Below, one piece after another: positions 11,607-21,059 of a stretch of 36,802 nucleotides of DNA. The translations under genes were made by a program, and so were the position numbers. Below the pieces are notes generated by a model. The model did not search any database, was not told the DNA's origin, and saw only the letters and a list, made by a program, of their open reading frames with translations. The stretch comes from Chara braunii. Taxonomy: Eukaryota > Streptophyta > Charophyceae > Charales > Characeae. The stretch spans positions 5,692,635 through 5,729,436 of the forward strand of contig BFEA01000009.1 of the NCBI GenBank assembly GCA_003427395.1. Direction: 5' to 3'. Position 1 is the stretch's first letter. Every line of letters begins with the position of its first letter.

Positions 11607-11653
11607 TGCACTTAAGATCGTAACCCACTATACCTAGAAGCAGTGTCGATTCC

Positions 11654-11656
<3 letters not shown>

Positions 11657-11734
<78 letters not shown>

Positions 11735-11742
11735 NNNNNNNN

Positions 11743-11799
<57 letters not shown>
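11657..11799. repeat. (AG)n microsatellite in the PLE-2 leader, with gap
   Basis: The AG dinucleotide tract has eight N at 11735-11742, so its true length is unknown. It lies between the left pseudo-LTR and the first ORF, in the presumed 5' leader. Confidence 0.95.
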
Positions 11800-11803
<4 letters not shown>

Positions 11804-11929
11804 GGGACGTAGTCAGGATTACTCAACAATCCGTAGGGAGTTGCGATTTGGTGCGGCAAGTTGTTCAAGATCCGATAATAAGAAGACGAGTGATTGACGG
11901 AGCATAGTTGGAATTGAAAGAAGATCAAG

Positions 11930-13099
11930 ATGAGTGAAGGCAGTAGTGGGCATAATGGTTCGGGGGAAGGTACACCAAAAAGGGGAGACACGAGGAAGTG
12001 TTATAAGTGCGGGGAGGGTGGACACTTCATTCGTGAGTGCGCCGAATACTGGCAAGCGTGGGCTCGGGGTGTTCCGTTTGTGCTGACACCGTATGTACCT
12101 AGAGCTGGCCGGACCGGGCATTCTGCTTTGACAATAGATAAGCATACTCGCAGGAGCCGATCAGCGGATGGAGTATCAACAAAGAGTGACCCTGAGGATG
12201 CTAACTATCTAGTGAGGGAGTATTTCGTTCAGAAAGTTCTGGAGAAGAAAGTGGAGAGGGAGAAGGAGGAGGAAGAAGAAAAACGGAAGAAAGAAGAGGC
12301 GATACGTAATAAGAGGGAACGAAAGAAGTTACTTAAACTCAAGGAACAACTTCGGATGGAGGAAGAAGGGGACGCAAGGCTGCTGAGAATCATTCGAGGT
12401 GAAATGAGAAAGGATCAGGATGACTATGTGATCAAGTGCAAAAGAGGAAAAGGGAAAGCAAAAGTCAATGGGAGAGAAGAAACGGCGGAAGAAGAAAAAG
12501 AGATATTAAGGTGGACAATAATATTACACGGTAATTCGGATGAAGACGATATGGAAGACGAAGGACTTAAGTTCCTGCGTGGAAGGGCCGTGAAGTTGGT
12601 GATTCATGAGAAGAGAACGAGGGGACCGGAGAAGAATGTAGGAAATAGCTCACCTTTGGCTACACCAGAAAAACGAGTTAGTAGGCCAAGGACCACTAAA
12701 CACTTGAAGAAGAAGACTAAAGATCCCAACTTGAAGAGTACCTCAAAGATATCGATGGACAATTTGGATACCCCACTGAAACACATCATGGCGTCATGTG
12801 GACCTGGTGGGAAAGAGAAGTTTGAAAAGGAGTGTCGGGACTTTCACAACGCTCTTACGATCGATGAACTGAGAGAAGTGTGTCGGCGGGAACGCGTGCC
12901 ATATGGGAAGGGGAAATTGGCAATCAAGAGATTAGTCATTTTGAGATATGTTGTTGCGTATGATCCTACCACTTTGCCTCTACCTCCATTACCTGGACAG
13001 TTTCCGAAGAGATCGTTGGGGATCTCCAACATCAAAAATGAATCCAAGGAAGATTCATTCGAAGACTCCGACTCGACCTACGAGGAGGATTCAGATTGA
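11930..13099 (+). CDS. PLE-2 first ORF: CCHC zinc knuckle, coiled coil, SAP-like domain
   Basis: This is an uninterrupted 389-codon frame. Residues 24-37 form a textbook CCHC knuckle (CYKCGEGGHFIREC, C-x2-C-x4-H-x4-C), which binds single-stranded nucleic acid in retroelement proteins. Residues ~95-150 are a Lys/Glu-rich helix, probably a coiled coil. A basic, low-complexity middle follows. Residues ~307-347 (LTIDELREVCRRERVPYGKG and on) look like a SAP-type helix-turn-helix, a DNA-binding fold. The tail is acidic (DSTYEEDSD). About 170 bases later, in another frame, the GIY-YIG domain begins, so this was probably either ORF1 or the N-terminus of one long polyprotein. The start at 11930 is the first ATG after the (AG)n leader; its short upstream stretch is unremarkable. 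Functions are inferred from the motifs. Confidence 0.75.
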   Translation: MSEGSSGHNGSGEGTPKRGDTRKCYKCGEGGHFIRECAEYWQAWARGVPFVLTPYVPRAGRTGHSALTIDKHTRRSRSADGVSTKSDPEDANYLVREYFVQKVLEKKVEREKEEEEEKRKKEEAIRNKRERKKLLKLKEQLRMEEEGDARLLRIIRGEMRKDQDDYVIKCKRGKGKAKVNGREETAEEEKEILRWTIILHGNSDEDDMEDEGLKFLRGRAVKLVIHEKRTRGPEKNVGNSSPLATPEKRVSRPRTTKHLKKKTKDPNLKSTSKISMDNLDTPLKHIMASCGPGGKEKFEKECRDFHNALTIDELREVCRRERVPYGKGKLAIKRLVILRYVVAYDPTTLPLPPLPGQFPKRSLGISNIKNESKEDSFEDSDSTYEEDSD

Positions 13100-13262
13100 A
13101 AAACAAGGGATATTAGGAACAAAATCAAGGAGGTGGGCGGCAAGAAGCGAGACGATGATCGACTGATGAGAGCTTTGGTTATCAGTTTAGTTCAGGATGG
13201 TGAAGTAAAATGAGGGGGAAAATTCGTAAGTTATTGGAACGATGAGATTGATGGCGGTAACT

Positions 13263-13585
13263 TTGAGTTAGAATCTGGGGAATTGCGTGTATATATTAAT
13301 CTCCCCTCGGCATAAACAAGTGTACATTGGGAAGACCGAGAGGGAGTTGTGGGCAAGATGGAGGCAACATTTTTGTCATGGAAGAAATGGTGGTGGGAAA
13401 CGTGGGTGACAATTGTATAACTGGCTGGGGAAAGTGGGTGCACATAAGTATGTGGCCATACCTGTGTACACAAGTGAGTCAAAGGCCAAACTCGAAGTAG
13501 TGGAGAATACACTTATTGAGTGTTGGTCCCATCACTCAATTCAAGTGCGGGGAATAGTAAGAAGAGTTTCAATAAGATGAGGAGG
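13263..13585 (+). pseudogene. PLE-2 GIY-YIG endonuclease domain, interrupted
   Basis: A frame not covered by any long open reading frame encodes VYILISPRHKQVYIGKTE, then RELWARWRQHFCHG, a TGA, and QLYNWLGKVGAHKYVAIPVY followed by ENTLIECWS. These are the hallmarks of the GIY-YIG nuclease fold: a GIY-like strand, YIG, an Arg-x3-H helix (WRQH) and the conserved Glu in the ENTLIE helix. In PLEs this domain nicks DNA for target-primed reverse transcription. A TAG at 13269-13271, a TGA around 13400 and a frame change at the 3' end break it. Its position before the RT is the permuted order. Confidence 0.85.
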
Positions 13586-14275
13586 AGAAGAGGAAAGAAG
13601 GAGAGGAGAAGGAAGAACTTGGCTGATGGGATTAGTGCAAAAGATTATAGGAAGTCCGTTGGTGGGATTGTGGCGATTAGCCACCACTTTTCGAGAAGTG
13701 AAACGGTGAAGATTGTACAGTTTTTTAGACATCGCATTGAACGGAAAGATAAGGGAGACATAGTTCTGAAGCGTAGTGGTGGTGATACGTAGGTTGATGG
13801 ATGGCGGGTAGTGAGGCGGCTATCCGGGGAAGCACGGGTGAAGGTTGATAAACGGACTCGGCCACTGAAGAAGTGTAAGAGATATTTTGAGCAGAGTGGG
13901 ATAGTCAAACTTCAGAGGATTTCAAAAGCCTCTCCGACAGTCTTCAGATTGAGAGATCACATGATCTCCATGTTTAAGGGTGGAAGGAAGGAGTATGGGT
14001 TGAAGAAGAAGGGACTTGTGGAACTGTTGAAATATTACAGTGCTATTAAGTCATTCACAACCAAGAGGAGTAGATGTAAAGCTAGAACTATGATCTCACA
14101 GGCTATTAAGGATGCACACGGGTTAAGTGTGAGGAAACGAATCGTGACGAAAGTGAAGTTCGATAGCAGAATCAAGAAGAGCGAGGTGACAAGGTTGGTA
14201 AGGAAGAAAGTAGGGGGACTACAGTTGGTAAGACCAATGAGGAAGATGACGAAAAGACGAGCATTGGTTGTTTAG
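13520..14275 (+). pseudogene. PLE-2 basic linker between GIY-YIG and RT, ending at a conserved UAG
   Basis: The frame is open 13520-13792, closed by TAG, then open 13811-14275. The protein is very rich in Lys and Arg and predicted helical. Its last ~90 residues align without gaps to the corresponding part of PLE-3 (28712-28437 minus); shared signatures are an SxKxIRxDxxV-like block and RR near the end. About 18 of the last 49 residues are identical. It ends at a TAG (14273-14275) present at the same position in PLE-3. In PLEs this part lies before the RT fingers, and its biochemical role is unknown to me. Confidence 0.7.
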
Positions 14276-15640
14276 ACGAAGTGCCCGAGTGTTGACAGCT
14301 TACTCCACAATCATCGACGCTTTGCGTCTCGGCGTGCCTCCAACTGTACTTGTGCTGGAATGTCTTACCCCAGAGTAGGAGGGCACGTACACTTCCAAAT
14401 TGGTAATCTGGATTGGGTCTCGGACATCCTCAGGAATGCGAAGAATGTACCAAGACAGGAAGATGAACATAGAAGTGTTGCATTCAAAACTGAATTGGAA
14501 GAAGCTTTTCGAATGTGGGAAGATAATTTGGGACAGTTATGTGGGGTTGTTGAATTTACCAAGGATGAAATTGATGGTTGTTTTACCAAAAGAGATGGGG
14601 TGGAACACTGTGGAATTATGAAAGATGTGCAGTTGGTTTTAAACCCGTTTGAAGGGTTGGTGATGGCACCGTTGGATAGAAATCCCGGTGACACGGTCGT
14701 GACGTGCCGAATGAGAAGATGCAATAATGAGGTACGGATTCCCGGGGCATTATTTAAAATTAAAGATATGTTTAATAAGTTCCTCTATGCTACGATTCTC
14801 AGAGTCGTGGATTGGGTGATTTGGTTGTGAAATAGTAAGGGTTTTAACTACGTTTTTGTGAAGAGGCGTGGGAAGGGGGTGAAGTTAAGTAAGTGTAAGA
14901 CGATAGATGGTTTTGAACTGATTGATTTTGAGCATGTTAGATATTTCGTTCGGCTTGGGTCAGAGTTGTGTTTCACGAAAGTGAGTGAGATTCTTGCAAG
15001 TGATTGGCATACTAATGGAAAACAGTTTGAGTCCCCCATTGGCATGCTTGATGTGTGCAAAGAGCGAGAGTGATTTTCTTATTTCCCTTGGTAGTCAGAA
15101 GAGGTTTGTTGGGGGACTCAGATTTGTTGACGACGCGTCTATCTTCGTGACATTTAATCCTCGGAAACCGGAAACACGGAGGGTTGCAAGGAAGATTATT
15201 CGATCTTTTTAAAGATGCTATGACGATGAGTTGACTCTTAAAAGAACTGACGAGGGATTGGACGAATGGAGTTTTCTAGGTTGCAGATTAAGAATCCAGA
15301 GGAATTTTCCTTTCTTGGGAACGGTTCAGACTTTGAAGAATGAAATGTAACTGAGAAGCGATGCAACTCTTTCATTCCGAACCTTCCAAAGCTTTCATTC
15401 TCGGACTTGTAAACGTACAAAGATGGCAGTGATCATTAGTACGTTACACCGGAATCATCAGAACTCAATAACATGTATTGATATTGCCGAGACTTTGGTC
15501 CTGATGAGAATGGAAATGAGAAGGTTGGAATATCCACCAGATTGGTTCGGTCGTGCACTGAGGAACTTTAGCAGGGACAAGGACCCTATTTGCAAGATGT
15601 TCACTATTTTGCTCACCAACAGTCGATTGATCCACTGAAG
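14276..15640 (+). pseudogene. PLE-2 reverse transcriptase, decayed
   Basis: The frame continues in phase after the TAG. A C-x-C pair (CTC, codons 24-26 after TAG) is followed by GGHVHFQIGNLDWVSDIL, an element also seen in PLE-1 (CQC...SHVVTTD). Then come VMAPLDRNPGDTVVTC (the conserved PxDK/R block of PLE RTs), FKIKDMFNKFLYATILRVVDW (motif A, with its catalytic Asp apparently replaced by Lys), QFESPIGMLDVC, and the catalytic motif C as GGLRFVDDASIFV near 15108-15150. Beyond it, EWSFLGCRLRIQ and FRTFQSFHSRTCKRTKMAVI read as the thumb side. Stops at 14828 and 15071, frame changes and the motif A loss make it inactive. Confidence 0.85.
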
Positions 15641-15728
15641 AACTAGTGAGTACGACTAGTTGTTTGAATTGGGTTTTATCTTTCCTGGGATGATAGTCTT
15701 AGAGATAGAAGTTACATTGGTTAATAGT

Positions 15729-15788
15729 GTGATTTTTTATGCCTGCTGCTAATAGAATGTGATTTTGGATGCCTGCTGCTAACAGAAT
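15729..15788 (+). repeat. Two 30-bp tandem units
   Basis: Two adjacent copies of a 30-bp unit containing ATGCCTGCTGCTAA differ at a few bases. They lie in the PLE-2 3' region just before the right pseudo-LTR. Confidence 0.85.
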
Positions 15789-15826
15789 AGGATTGTTTAC
15801 CCTCTGTGGGGATTTGAACTCGTTCC

Positions 15827-16410
15827 GATTGGCGAAAGGGCAGTACTCCGGACCTTTTGTTTTTAGATTGTTTTGGGATTTGGTACTACGACCACCCGGT
15901 TTTTAATGGCACTGGTACCAGTTGGTTTCAAAGCGGTATCAGGGTGGGCCTGGGTTACTCGAGTTTGGCCGTATTTTTTTTTTTATGATCTCCAGTAGGG
16001 ATTCCGGTTTCGGTGTGGCAATGATTGAATAGTTTCCTATGTAGGTAGTAAATGAGATTGAGTATATTAGTAGTGTTGGCGTTGTTTTTTATCTCTTTGT
16101 CTGATTAGGATGTCGGTGTGACTGTGAGAAGCGTAGACAGTGATGATGATTGCGGGGAATCATTGACGATGTCAGTGATGGATGGCGGGAGGTTGGACTT
16201 TAGGTGGAGGTGGTTTCATTAACTTTGTCAATGAAGTGGTTCGTTCACACTTTTCGTTATCATGCACTACACGCGACATTGTTGACTTTCACTTGTTGAT
16301 ATGTTGCTTCTTTCGTAATATTTGATAACATTTCAGCAATTTGGCCCGATACTTGTGACTGTGTATTCTCTGTATGTGGGTGATGTTGTTGTGACGATGT
16401 TGATGCTTTC
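15827..16410 (+). repeat. PLE-2 right pseudo-LTR
   Basis: This is the direct-repeat partner of 11002-11606. It ends exactly at the right-hand target-site duplication (16411). Its start is preceded by GTTCC, which also precedes the left copy, compatible with the tandem-derived terminal repeats known in PLEs. Confidence 0.85.
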
Positions 16411-16421
16411 CTAGTAGTTCC

Positions 16422-16790
16422 ATCAGAATTTGAAATCGAGTCTGTTTTCTTTTGTTTTTTTTTAATCCAACCCCTTTATATTATTGGTGAAATCAGTCGT
16501 GTTACTAATCACCTGTAAGCATGGAAAAAAGTTCTTTTATCTGCAATAAAAGGTTCATACTCTTCCCCCCCCCAAAAAAAAATATATATATATATGAGTC
16601 TGACACACACATGAGTGTGAATTTGCATGTAATTCATGATTTTGTTATCTAGCAGTTCCATCAGAATTTGAAATCGAGTCTTTTTTTTTTTTTTTTTTAT
16701 CCAACCCCTTCATATTCTCAGTGAAACCAGTCAGGTTACTAATCACCCGCAAGCATGGAAAAGTAGGATTAAGATGAACAGAGAACCATA
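16422..16790 (+). repeat. ~238-bp tandem repeat, including an uninterrupted insertion site
   Basis: One full unit runs 16422-16659 and a second begins at 16660. Both start ATCAGAATTTGAAATCGAG and include TCCAACCCCTT, ACTAATCACC and AAGCATGGAAAA. At 16649-16659 the second unit junction reads CTAGCAGTTCC directly followed by ATCAGAATTTG, which is the PLE-2 target without the insertion. A (TA)n tract lies near 16581. Confidence 0.85.
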
Positions 16791-17869
16791 CCCTTTCAAG
16801 GTTATCAGCAGGCAGCGGTAGACTAAATGAAATACAAGGCGTACCCATTAAATCCATAAAAATGCTATGAAACCCGCCGTTCTACCTTGTTTCTCCTTTA
16901 AACTAGCAAACGGGAACCACAAGAACTCAAAAAGGAAGACATCTATAAAAGAAATACCTATAAGAGAATACCTCATAAAGCAGAACTCAGAATATCTCAA
17001 AAAAAAAATCCTATTTACCAAATGGAATGGACCCGGGGGAAGGGTCCTTAGTGAGAAACACAGAATAATCAAAAGAACCACAACGAACCATCTAAAGTAC
17101 AATGAGTACTTAAATAAAGAGGAGGGGGAGAATATCTACACTATTATGAGGATGGGTTGTGCAATTATCACATATCAACCGATTATGTATTTCAACAGTT
17201 CATGGGTGCAACAACTAATTGTCCCCTTGGTTTATGTGCACACTCCTCTCCATGTCCATTTGGCTTTGCTGAAATTATTCTGAGGGCAAACTCACTGAGG
17301 GTTTTTAGGGCACACTCACATTAGGCCCTGGTAATTGCAGAATTGCAAAATCAACAAGCTTATTTTTTTCTTTAAAAAAAAAAACAAAAAACAAAGAGTT
17401 CCAGTCCTTTCGTGGGGAGCAGCACGTGCTAGGAACCAGGCCCAACATCCCTTATGAAAATTTGCCAAACTTATTTTTTTTAATGAAAGAGAGTAATCGA
17501 CAAAAAACCTAGGTTGGTCCCCAGGCGGCCTGGCTCGGGGAAGGTCGCCTAGGTACCCTCCCTGGCAGCTAGGGCCGGGCAATGGCCGGACAGGGGCCTG
17601 GGCAGCCCCAACGCATAATACTAAAAGAAATAAAAAAATAAAAAAAAATAAAAAAAATTGAAACAAAAATATGGTTTATAAAATTAAGGTAAGATTTACC
17701 ATTTTAAACCCCTCTAGTCACTGTTTAGAGTAACTTTATACCCCCTCTTCGTCCAAGAACAGAGATGGAGGAAAGGGGAGTAAGCTGAGGTTGGGAAGTA
17801 GGTCGAAGTCGGCGCCTAGGACGGCGAAGCACGCTTTCTGCAGGGGCAAAACATGATGACGGAGTCTGT
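16791..17869. other. Unassigned, AT-rich; dispersed repeat copy B inside
   Basis: A 138-codon plus-strand frame (16867-17283) has no motif and the composition of incidental AT-rich DNA, so I do not call it a gene. Copy B of the dispersed repeat first seen at 2841-2930 lies at 17401-17490. A/T-rich simple sequence runs 17620-17690. Confidence 0.4.
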
Positions 17870-18526
17870 GTGAACGAAGTGGTTTGTGGATTAGGAAGAG
17901 GGGTAACTTATGGAGACAAAACCAGGGGAGGTAGGAGTGGGGAAGACAGGGGTGGTAGAGTTGTCGGAAGGTGGGTAACAGACGACGATAAAACCAGGGG
18001 AAACATAGGTAGTGAAGATGGGGGGGATGAAGTCAGGGGTGGTGAAGCAGAGACAGGGGGGGCAGTCGTAGGTGAAACCCGAAGAGGGGACTCTGCAGGT
18101 GGTAATGCAGGCATGGCCACGGATGCCATGGAGGAACGCAGCGAGACCAAGGGCGATAAAGCAGCTGCGGTGGTCACGGATGCCATAGAGGAACACACCG
18201 AGACCAAGGGCGACACAACAGCTGCGGTGGCACCGGATGCCATGGAGGAACACACCGAGACCAAGGGCGACACAACAGTTGTTGCTCCCGCGGAATCAAT
18301 TGTAGAAGCAATCAAGGTCAATGAGAAAGAAGCTGCGAATCGAAAAGGAGCAGCCAGGGTCACAAACGACATGGAAGGGGTTACTAAGACTGATGAGGAC
18401 GCAGGTGTGGTAGACGCAAGTAATGAAGAAGAGGATGTGATAGGTGTGACAGGCGCCGATAATGAAGAAGAGGTTGTCACAGGCATAGTCCGAGGACAGG
18501 GTGTGGATACCCGAGAAAACGGGTGA
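17870..18526 (+). CDS. Uncertain acidic, repetitive ORF antisense to the PLE-1 tail
   Basis: A 218-codon plus-strand frame encodes a Gly/Asp/Glu-rich protein with no recognised domain. It includes three copies of a 19-residue acidic unit (DAMEEHTETKGDTTAAVAP-like). The opposite strand is open over the same stretch (18750-17908) as a Ser/Thr/Pro-rich continuation of the PLE-1 thumb. Only one is likely to be real, and both may be by-products of the 57-bp repeat. The plus-strand frame stops at 18526, almost where recognisable PLE-1 coding begins, so this may be a separate sequence abutting a truncated PLE-1. Confidence 0.25.
   Translation: MNEVVCGLGRGVTYGDKTRGGRSGEDRGGRVVGRWVTDDDKTRGNIGSEDGGDEVRGGEAETGGAVVGETRRGDSAGGNAGMATDAMEERSETKGDKAAAVVTDAIEEHTETKGDTTAAVAPDAMEEHTETKGDTTVVAPAESIVEAIKVNEKEAANRKGAARVTNDMEGVTKTDEDAGVVDASNEEEDVIGVTGADNEEEVVTGIVRGQGVDTRENG
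18122..18292. repeat. 3 x 57-bp minisatellite
   Basis: Units start at 18122, 18179 and 18236, each beginning GATGCCAT and containing GAGACCAAGGGCGA. The 57-bp period keeps both strands open. The last copy diverges toward its end. Confidence 0.9.
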
Positions 18527-18813
18527 TGAATAGACCATCGAAGCATGTTGCGGAACCAGCTGGAGAGGCGGGTCACGTGCGCAGGGTACCTGTTTTGACG
18601 TTTACGAATATAGGAAGTCCACCCTGTCGCAAGTGTTGTTGGAGAGTGCCCGCGAAAAAGCATGCGGTGTGTGAGCATCGCTGCTGTAGTTTTAAAATCA
18701 TACCAGTTGTTGCACATATACGCAAACCTAGTAAGCTGGTCTGTAAACACTCTCGCCGACTGGTGTGCAGGGACGTTAGACGTAGCACTAGGATAACGAA
18801 TAACGGGGAAATT
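18523..18813 (-). pseudogene. PLE-1 thumb domain
   Basis: Immediately downstream of the palm, a frame in phase with it encodes VFTDQLTRFAYMCNNWYDFK, LTHRMLFRGHSPTTLATGW and TSYIRKRQNRYPAHVTRL. The RF-x3-CNN-x-Y-DF and L-x-RML-x-RGH patterns are characteristic of the PLE RT C-terminus. It continues without a stop into the Ser/Thr/Pro-rich stretch down to 17908, which may or may not belong to it. No GIY-YIG follows, which supports the N-terminal placement of the nuclease. Confidence 0.75.
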
Positions 18814-19978
18814 TCATTTAGCTGCTTTGTCAAAGACACTCATACGCAGGGAACCGTCAGGGCGAACTTGGAGGCGTGCACCTAAGAATGTGCAAGAGTC
18901 ATCAGGCGTTGTGGTCTCCTTCCATTCGAGGCCGTAGTGTTCTGACGGTGGTGGCAGATGTCCCCATGCGAGAACATCATCGATCAAGCAGTATGTGAAC
19001 GCATACCGTTGAGCTGCTCGAAGATCACACTGTTGGAGGTCATCAACAAATCGAGCCTTATCCCAATACAATGTCAAATTAGCTATCTCCGGATCAGAAT
19101 TAGTCCCCATCGAGATGTCAATCTGCTGATGTCGCAAGGTGTCGTCCGCTGCATAAAGATACGTGTTTGTCACAATGAAATGAAAATATTCAAGAAGTTG
19201 GAAAACGGTCAAGGTGTTTGGTCCAGTATCAACCGTCCACTCTCCTTGACGGGGCCCTTTAACAATCATGTTAAGGGTAGGAGGGTGAGTGCGCCCCTGT
19301 GTGTGTTGTTGTAAGGCATATGTATAGGCTTCCTCAACCACTTTTGATACATTATGACAAAGACGGTCATGAGGAAGATTGGTATACATAGTAGTGAAAT
19401 CAAAAGTGCGAGGAGCATGGTTACGAAGAGAAGAGGAATTACGTTTGAGATCAAGCATCACCTCCTCAACGCTTTGCACGATCCAGCACCGTCTCACACC
19501 GCTTTGCTGATACAACACATTATCCTTCGCACGGAGAGTTTCAATGACTCCGTGTAGTGCAACACTGAGGCGGACAGAAGCGACGGTAGTACTGGCCAAG
19601 GGTTTGTGGGGAGGTCGATGGTGGACTGCATGAATAGATAGCGCAACTGATCGAGATCGTTGCGGCAGGGAGATATTATTCCACTCCGTGACGCTGACAA
19701 TACTGCGAAGCCCAGGGGGCGATTCGTGCGCTTTAAGTGCATAGTACAAATATGGCAGCGTGTCTTTGTGTGTATATCCCCATCGATGATTCCAGAGTGT
19801 GATGTTCTAGGATATCTATGACAGACTCAAGAGGCACATCATAGGTAGGGTTGTCCAAATGAGCAAATAGATGAGACAGGTACCAATTTTTACAACAGAT
19901 TGCCAAGTTATGTGAGGTCTTGTCAACAGGAACAATAGCAAAGTGTTGTTGAATGTGTCTCAAAGCCCTGTGCACCAA
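18814..19978 (-). pseudogene. PLE-1 reverse transcriptase
   Basis: The entry block (19978-19733) reads FAIVPVDKTSHNLAICCKNWYL, the PLE version of the conserved PxDK motif. A frame change near 19740 leads into a 311-codon open frame with RTFDFTTMYTNLPHD (motif A with its Asp), QIDISMGTNSDPEIANLTLYW (motif B, SMGTN), YCLIDDVLAWG (motif C, both Asp present) and CTFLGARLQVRPDGS. All catalytic aspartates of the palm survive. The usual Arg/Tyr before IDD is replaced by C-L. The domain would copy element RNA at a nicked chromosome end. Confidence 0.9.
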
Positions 19979-20140
19979 GTGAAGGGAGTGCGGTTGTCGT
20001 GTGGTAGTGTGGGGGGATGAGATGTTGCTTTGGCAACGTGTGAGAACGGTTGAGCGTCATTGCTGCAATTTGTTCAGAGTGGCCGGCCGAAGCTGCTCGG
20101 AGACCGACCTCAAGTATGCGTCAAGGCCGACTCTAACAGC

Positions 20141-21003
20141 CTAAAGCACCTCTTCAGTGGCTTGTCCATTAAGACGATACTTCGAGCCTTCATGGAACAA
20201 GTCGCGGAGGCAATTATCAGGAATGATGTCGCAGTCGGTTGTAACAACATGGCTGTCGACTAAGTGTGAGCAGTCAAGAAACACTTTCCGACATTGACAG
20301 TTAGAGGGGTCAGGCAGGGAGATCCCAGGTGTGACGCTAAGCGCAACTTCCGTGAAATTAGAAAATTGGACGTGAGTTGGCGGCAACAACTTATCACAGA
20401 TACCTAGGTGTGTTGCGGCATCAGGGTCAGGGTGCAAGTGGAGCACCTGGGGTGCATGCAAGGCTTGAGGCAACCCCGTTACCTGAGACACCTCGTGCAT
20501 GTGAACAACTTTAATATGATCAAGGAAGGCATCTCGAGACTAAGCTGTGTATCACTGGTGGACATGTTAATACTTCCGAATCAGGTATTCAAGCTGACGG
20601 ATATGCGCAGTCATATCTGCATTGGAGATATTATTGCTCAACCACTGCAGCAAGCGGGCACGCCAAACTGACGTTGCTTGCTAAATGACAGATTCCATTT
20701 GTTGCGAATTGCCAGCAGTAGCCTGTGAGAGAAGATTGTGCAATGCGAACCGGATTTGAAAGTCAGGGCTTGGACGCAAATCAATAGGCTTGGGCTGTTG
20801 ATGGTCTGACGGGCAAGGGTCTGTTTGTATCCACCGATGAGGACGACGTTGTCGTCTTCTTGCACGCAGGCGAGCAAGCGGCAGGACAGAGTCCGCAACC
20901 GGCATACCCAATAGGCTTCTTGTGTCGTAGCAGCCCGTCGAAAATGTTTACGGTCAACAAGACCTTGCGATGTATGGTAAAGGGCCGGGTCAATACGTTC
21001 CAA
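20141..21003 (-). pseudogene. PLE-1 region between GIY-YIG and RT, with C-x-C motif
   Basis: Overlapping frames 21003-20638 and 20911-20681 followed by 20500-20141 carry the connecting part. The last frame contains PDPSNCQCRKVFLDCSHLVD, then SHVVTTDCDIIPDN and LRDLFHEGSKYRL. The C-x-C, [G/S]HV and a later LR-x6-G-x2-[Y/F]R pattern parallel the corresponding part of PLE-2. I infer that this is the N-terminal RT extension typical of these elements. Frame changes occur around 20640 and 20500. Confidence 0.55.
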
Positions 21004-21059
21004 GGGTCATACTGCAAAATTGAAGGGGTTTTGAGAAGACATGATACTGTAGAGTCGGC

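Larger units (their letters stand above)
10991..16421 (+). mobile_element. PLE-2: bounded Penelope-like retroelement with N-terminal GIY-YIG
   Basis: The element body runs 11002-16410, flanked by the 11-bp direct repeat CTAGTAGTTCC at 10991-11001 and 16411-16421 (the target-site duplication). The ends are ~600-bp direct repeats like the pseudo-LTRs known in PLEs. Inside, in order, are an (AG)n leader, a CCHC/coiled-coil/SAP-like ORF, a GIY-YIG nuclease, a basic linker, a C-x-C motif and a reverse transcriptase, all in plus orientation. There is no integrase, protease, RNase H or TG...CA end, which argues against an LTR retrotransposon. Several stops and frameshifts inactivate it. The GIY-YIG-first order matches the permuted PLEs described from green algae and protists. 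Confidence 0.85.

Noticed and set aside
11515-11991. Long frames of Ser-Leu or Arg-Glu repeats across (AG)n and (CT)n tracts, also at 33.6-36.5 kb
   Set aside because: Dinucleotide repeats lack stops in several frames. The proteins are artefacts and some cross N runs.
11002-16410. LTR retrotransposon, because of ~600-bp direct terminal repeats
   Set aside because: The repeat ends are not TG...CA. No primer-binding site, protease, integrase or RNase H is visible. The 11-bp duplication and the GIY-YIG/RT content fit a PLE with pseudo-LTRs.
16867-17283. A 138-codon plus-strand frame as a gene
   Set aside because: AT-rich, Lys/Ile-rich, no domain signature and no relation to neighbours.
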